Source of the DNA: Natrialbaceae archaeon B1-Br10_E2g27
Lineage (GTDB): Archaea > Halobacteriota > Halobacteria > Halobacteriales > Natrialbaceae
Reading direction: 5' to 3'
Length of the DNA stretch: 7,943 nucleotides
Assembly: GCA_001563885.1 (NCBI GenBank)
Contig: LKMM01000107.1
Coordinates: forward strand, 1 to 7,943
The translations under genes and the position numbers were made by a program. Positions 5,048-7,943 of the stretch are shown here, piece after piece. The stretch's first letter is position 1. Each line of letters begins with the position of its first letter. Under the pieces are notes generated by a model. That model searched no databases. It worked only from the letters and a program-made list of their open reading frames with translations, and had not been told where the DNA came from.

Positions 5048-5953
5048 TCAGACGAGCACGCGTTCTAGGTCGATAACGGTTCCTTCGGTGGTAGTGAGAT
5101 CACCGACGACGCGACCGAGACAGACGGCGGCTCCGTTCGGCGTATAACAGGCGACGAGCGTGCCCATCCCGATGCCGTCGTCGGCTTCGAGGACACCGGG
5201 TGCGTAGACTGGCGCGCCATGTGCAACTTCGCGGGCAGCGGAGTCTGCAATTACGACCGCAGGAATTCCCTCGAGAATTCGTTCGGCTGGGTCGACGATT
5301 TCGTACAGCCATTCTGGGTCGTCGGATTCGGCCCAGTAAGCCAGCGCGTCTATAAACTCATACGCACTGTAGAGGTCTGTGTCGTCGAACGGCGCGGTTT
5401 CGGTTCGGCGAAGATGGCCCATGTGGCCACCGGTGCCGAGTGCTAGCCCGAGGTCGTGACAGAGTTTGCGGACGTACGTGCCACTCTCACAGCGGATTCG
5501 AAGCAGGAGTTTTCGGTTCGTCCGCTCGAGAATTTCGAGGTCGTAGATTTCACGCACCCGAAGTCGGCGGGAGACGGCGCTTTTACGTGGTGGTTTCTGG
5601 TAGATCGGTCCGGTGAACGCTTCGATGACCGACTCGGCGTCGGCGGGGACACGGCCGTGACACTCGAGGACGGCGACGTACTCTTTTTGTCCCTCGAGAA
5701 AGACTGGAGCGAGGCGGGTGGCATCGCCGAGCATGACCGGCAGGCAACCGGTGACCTTTGGATCGAGTGTGCCTGCGTGGGCGGCCTGGTCGATTTGTGG
5801 CTCGGCTTGACTCTCGAGGGCGTCGACGACGGCGTCGCGGAGCCAGCCGCTTACTTGATGGGAGGAGGGACCGGGTGGTTTATCGAGGTTGAGAACACCG
5901 AAGGTGAGCAACTCGGCGGGTGTGCGATCCTCGGGTGGGCCACGGAGTGCCAT
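5048..5953 (-). CDS. cbf5: tRNA/rRNA pseudouridine synthase Cbf5 (TruB family)
   Basis: The 301-residue protein is the archaeal Cbf5/dyskerin-type pseudouridine synthase. In archaea it is the catalytic subunit of H/ACA guide RNPs with Nop10, Gar1 and L7Ae, modifying rRNA, and it can also act on tRNA U55. The TruB catalytic domain opens with TFGVLNLDKPPGPSSHQV (17-34). The catalytic aspartate is Asp64 in AHAGTLDPKVTGCLPV (58-73). KEYVAVLECHG (90-100), GPIYQKPPRKSAVSR (115-129) and RCESGTYVRKLCHDLG (154-169) follow in the expected order. Residues about 222-299 form the PUA domain (GIPAVV, HGAPVYAPGV, LVACYTPNGAAVCLGRVV). The start ATG shares its A with the TAA stop of cmk (TAATG), so the two are very likely co-transcribed and translationally coupled. 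The gene symbol truB is also used. Confidence 0.95.
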   Translation of the reverse strand: MALRGPPEDRTPAELLTFGVLNLDKPPGPSSHQVSGWLRDAVVDALESQAEPQIDQAAHAGTLDPKVTGCLPVMLGDATRLAPVFLEGQKEYVAVLECHGRVPADAESVIEAFTGPIYQKPPRKSAVSRRLRVREIYDLEILERTNRKLLLRIRCESGTYVRKLCHDLGLALGTGGHMGHLRRTETAPFDDTDLYSAYEFIDALAYWAESDDPEWLYEIVDPAERILEGIPAVVIADSAAREVAHGAPVYAPGVLEADDGIGMGTLVACYTPNGAAVCLGRVVGDLTTTEGTVIDLERVLV

Positions 5954-6528
5954 TAGAACTCGTACTCGATGTCGACGGTTGCTTTTCCTTCGTCACCGCT
6001 GCCGTTGTACTCGTTGACAGCCGTCACGAGCATATCGAGGACGGCGTCGGGTTCCCAGCGGGCCGTATTGACCGAGAGATCGTAGATGGTCAGATCCCGG
6101 ATATCGATTCCGTAGTATTCTTCATACCGCAGGGCTTCACTCGCCTCTCTGGCCTGGGTCTCTTCGGTCGCCCGTTTTGGGTCTTTGTCTTCGCGGTCGG
6201 CGATTCGGCCGCCGCGAACACCAACCGGTGCGTCGAGCCAGAACCGAAAGTCGGCTTCCGCGCCCGCAAGCCAGCCTGCAAGCCGGGACTCTAAGACGAG
6301 GTCGTCTTCCTCGAGGGCGATCTCACGAAGCCGCCGGTCGAGATCGTGGTCGATCTCGTCGTTTTCCTCGGCGAGTTTGTTGAACTCGAGGGGGGTGTAG
6401 CCGCGTTCGTCGGCGACCTCCCTGAAGATGTCACCGCCGCTTATGTGCTCGAGATCGAACGCGTCTGCGAGCAACGCCGCGGTCGTGCTCTTCCCGCTGC
6501 CCGGCGGGCCGGAGACGGTGAGTAACAT
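5953..6528 (-). CDS. cmk: Archaeal (d)CMP kinase
   Basis: The 191-residue P-loop kinase phosphorylates CMP or dCMP to the diphosphate with ATP in pyrimidine nucleotide metabolism. The Walker A loop is GPPGSGKSTT (7-16). ISGGDIFR (29-36) and VLESRLAGWLA (78-88) form the nucleotide-binding region. A lid with RIADREDKDPKRA (108-120) and a conserved RYEEYYGIDIRDLTIYDL stretch (134-151) follow, as in archaeal short CMP kinases. The frame is open for 123 more codons upstream, but that part looks like non-coding DNA; the start at 6528 gives the family N-terminus MLLTVSGPPGSGKS. The end overlaps the cbf5 start by one base. In many haloarchaea cmk sits next to adk and a DUF106 gene upstream; here a divergent 625-bp intergenic region takes that place. 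Confidence 0.95.
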   Translation of the reverse strand: MLLTVSGPPGSGKSTTAALLADAFDLEHISGGDIFREVADERGYTPLEFNKLAEENDEIDHDLDRRLREIALEEDDLVLESRLAGWLAGAEADFRFWLDAPVGVRGGRIADREDKDPKRATEETQAREASEALRYEEYYGIDIRDLTIYDLSVNTARWEPDAVLDMLVTAVNEYNGSGDEGKATVDIEYEF

Positions 6529-6550
6529 ATCCAATCTGCGACGTGGCCGG

Positions 6551-6557
6551 TAAAATG
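6551..6557 (-). promoter_or_regulatory. TATA-like box of the cmk-cbf5 operon
   Basis: On the minus strand CATTTTA is centred about 25 bp before the cmk ATG at 6528. That spacing predicts a transcript starting at or very near the start codon, the leaderless arrangement common in haloarchaea. No Shine-Dalgarno sequence is present, which agrees. Confidence 0.5.
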
Positions 6558-6578
6558 GGTTTTGATACGCCCGGGAAC

Positions 6579-6593
6579 GGCCGAAATTCGGCC
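6579..6593. promoter_or_regulatory. 15-bp palindrome upstream of the cmk promoter
   Basis: GGCCGAA-A-TTCGGCC is perfectly symmetric and lies 22 bp upstream of the cmk TATA-like box. The position suits an activator or repressor site; the binding protein is unknown. Confidence 0.4.
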
Positions 6594-6956
6594 CGCGACG
6601 GCACCCGTACGAATCTAGCCGGATACGAGAGTGGTGAGGAGAGACGAAAGTGGCGATCATGGCTGTCCGTGCAAATCCGAGGATAGTGGTGATCGTGACA
6701 GTACAGCCACATGGGAAGCGACCACCATTTTCTGGGGGAGAAAATACACGGGGTGATCTATTACGACGACGCTCGTTCGTCCGAATGCGGCCACAGCCGG
6801 TGTCTGTGCCCGACCGTCTGTGGGCCGTGCCTCTGACACGTCTGTCGACCGTACAGCCCTCCCCAATCGCCCGATGGTTCGTGAAAGCGAACATCACCCT
6901 TCATACTTTTTGTCGTGTCGTCGTGTGACGGTCTCACAGGTCCGTATGTTGGCTTT
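6594..6956. other. Gene-free part of the cmk/nreA divergent region
   Basis: Frames on both strands are open for 60-90 codons but have arginine-rich, family-less translations typical of non-coding GC-rich DNA. The main structure is the AT-rich inverted repeat at 6727-6745. The last 30 bases may be a decayed first unit of the 29-bp array that follows. Confidence 0.5.
6727..6745. repeat. Perfect 7-bp inverted repeat with a G5 spacer
   Basis: ATTTTCT (6727-6733) and AGAAAAT (6739-6745) flank GGGGG. The AT-rich arms stand out in this GC-rich region and look like a dimeric regulator site. It lies about 200 bp from cmk and 410 bp from nreA. Confidence 0.45.
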
Positions 6957-7060
6957 CTGTGTCACTGACGTTCGACGGCGAAACCCTGTGTCACTGACGT
7001 TTGATGGCAAAATCCTGTGTCACTGGTCTGGACAGCCAAACCTTCTGTGTTCCTCAGCCC
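6957..7060. repeat. Tandem 29-bp direct repeat array, about 3.5 units
   Basis: The word CTGTGTCACTG starts at 6957, 6986 and 7015, and a weaker CTGTGTTCCTCAG at 7045, so the period is 29, 29 and 30 bp. Units 1 and 2 share CTGTGTCACTGACGTT and differ at only a few positions after it (TCGACGGCGAAAC against TGATGGCAAAAT). There are no unique spacers, so this is not a CRISPR array. It ends about 100 bp before nreA. Confidence 0.75.
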
Positions 7061-7081
7061 GGGAAACGAGGTTCGTCCACT

Positions 7082-7120
7082 GCGGTCTGTAGTATGAAAA
7101 ACGGCGGTCTACAGTATGAA
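7082..7120 (+). promoter_or_regulatory. 22-bp-spaced direct repeat upstream of nreA, candidate operator
   Basis: GCGGTCTGTAGTATGAA (7082-7098) and GCGGTCTACAGTATGAA (7104-7120) match at 15 of 17 positions, with a repeat distance of 22 bp, about two helical turns. They end just before an AT-rich TATA-like stretch (TTCAAATT, 7124-7131) that lies 23-30 bp upstream of the nreA ATG and suggests a leaderless transcript. Confidence 0.5.
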
Positions 7121-7153
7121 CATTCAAATTCAGTCGAGCCCAACAATCGACGA

Positions 7154-7943
7154 ATGCGCCTCGGCGACTACATCGAGGAACTCGAGCCCGACGAGGAAGC
7201 CGAGCGACGCCGTCTTGCAAAGGAGAAATCCTACGCGATTACCGATCACATAGAGCGTTTCGAACGCAATTTCGAGCAGGCGCTCAGCGGCGAGACGCTC
7301 GTCGGCTCGACGTCACCGTCGATTTTCGTCGGGCGATCGAACTATCCCGATATTCCTGTCGGCGTACTTTCACCGGTCGGCGACGAAGCGGCCGCAGCGG
7401 AGTACGTCACCGATGGCTCGTGGTACAACCAGGGGTATGGAATCGAGGACGTACTGGGTCGTCGGACGGGGCTGTTGAACTCGAGCAAACCCGCAAACGT
7501 CGACTCACCTGCGATTGCGAGCCAACTCACGCCGTTGGTACACGACGCCTGGGATGGCTTTCTCGGCGTCCAGCGTGAGGTTGCGATCGCTGGCCGTCCC
7601 GTTGCCCTCGAGATCGGCCTCGATGGAAAACCCGACCTTGGTCTCGAGACGGGGACAGATGTCGCGACGCCGCGGGGGCCGCGTGCAACCGCCAGCAACG
7701 CCGAGTTACGCGAAAATCCCTACGTCCCAAAGCCAGTCAAAAAAACGCTCGAGGACGACGACTGGCAGGCCCAGGGGGCGATTACCTACCTCTATCGGCG
7801 GGGATTCGACGTCTACGAGATCAACTCGATTCTCTCGGCTGGCGCGCTCGGAGAAGCCCGCCAACGCCGACTCGTCCCGACGCGGTGGTCGATCACGGCC
7901 GTCGACGACACGGTCGGCCAGTATCTCCGGGGGCGGATCCACA
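7154..7943 (+). CDS. nreA: DNA repair protein NreA, N-terminal 263 codons (runs off the right edge)
   Basis: The frame starts MRLGDYIEELEPDEEAERRR and stays open to the window end. It matches the archaeal Nre family: KSYAITDHIE near residue 27, PSIFVGRSNYPDIPVGVLSP (about 55-74), WYNQGYGIEDVLGRRTGLLN (about 88-107), and RRLVPTRWSITAVDDT (about 242-257). Nre proteins are linked to DNA damage tolerance in haloarchaea and bind PCNA through a C-terminal PIP motif, which would lie beyond this window. The usual length is around 400-430 residues, so about two thirds are present. An upstream in-frame ATG at 7094 would add 20 residues, but these fall inside the direct repeat and do not resemble the family, so I prefer 7154. 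No Shine-Dalgarno sequence is visible. Confidence 0.92.
   Translation, partial: MRLGDYIEELEPDEEAERRRLAKEKSYAITDHIERFERNFEQALSGETLVGSTSPSIFVGRSNYPDIPVGVLSPVGDEAAAAEYVTDGSWYNQGYGIEDVLGRRTGLLNSSKPANVDSPAIASQLTPLVHDAWDGFLGVQREVAIAGRPVALEIGLDGKPDLGLETGTDVATPRGPRATASNAELRENPYVPKPVKKTLEDDDWQAQGAITYLYRRGFDVYEINSILSAGALGEARQRRLVPTRWSITAVDDTVGQYLRGRIH

Noticed and set aside
5456..5956. Plus-strand 166-codon frame opposite cbf5
   Set aside because: It lies antisense to well-supported Cbf5 coding sequence and shows no family motif. Long antisense frames are common in GC-rich haloarchaeal DNA.
6529..6897. N-terminal extension of cmk by 123 codons
   Set aside because: The translation is arginine-rich and unlike any kinase; the conserved N-terminus and a promoter 25 bp upstream both fit the start at 6528.
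6650..6928. 92-codon plus-strand frame between cmk and nreA
   Set aside because: Composition is not haloarchaeal-acidic, no motif is seen, and it overlaps the inverted repeat at 6727-6745.
6957..7060. CRISPR array
   Set aside because: The units are contiguous with no unique spacers and diverge steadily, so this is a tandem repeat.
6529..7153. Chromosomal replication origin
   Set aside because: The repeats do not resemble haloarchaeal origin recognition boxes that I know, and no orc1/cdc6 gene is in view.
7094..7153. Alternative nreA start at 7094
   Set aside because: It adds 20 residues coded by the direct repeat and not seen at the family N-terminus.

Overview
The window looks like chromosomal DNA of a halophilic archaeon (class Halobacteria). 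Three things point there: strongly acidic predicted proteins, a GC-rich third codon position with very frequent CTCGAG, and typical archaeal genes (Cbf5, archaeal CMP kinase, NreA, class III signal-peptide pilins, a tRNA without encoded CCA). The style resembles Natrialbales, but I cannot fix a genus from sequence alone.

Left part (1-2734). A short gene fragment leaves the window on the minus strand (1-114). A long gene-free stretch follows, holding an orphan copy of a leader sequence. Then comes a cluster of small plus-strand type IV pilin-like genes: an intact one at 822-1328, a copy at 1523-1951 that has lost its signal peptide and half of its hydrophobic domain but keeps a clean reading frame, and a divergent intact one at 2273-2734. 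Both intact genes have a TATA box well upstream of the start codon, so both probably have long, hairpin-rich 5' leaders, unlike the leaderless transcripts common in haloarchaea. The leader of the first gene matches the orphan copy about 420 bp upstream. Together the cluster looks like a locus where pilin genes duplicate, decay and possibly recombine.

Middle part (2735-4882). A gene-free stretch with several inverted repeats precedes a degenerate tRNA-Pro relic and then an intact tRNA-Pro(GGG), both on the minus strand. Behind the tRNA lies a minus-strand gene for a class I adenylate-forming acyl-CoA synthetase.

Right part (5048-7943). cmk and cbf5 (truB) form a tightly coupled minus-strand pair with overlapping stop and start codons. 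cmk has a TATA-like box about 25 nt from its start, which fits a leaderless transcript. A divergent 625-bp intergenic region follows, carrying two palindromes, a 29-bp tandem repeat array and a 22-bp-spaced direct repeat. It leads into nreA, an archaeal DNA repair gene that runs off the right edge.

Most notable are the silent pilin cassette with its duplicated leader, the tRNA-Pro relic beside its parent, and the repeat-rich nreA/cmk divergent region. All functional readings of these non-coding elements are inference.
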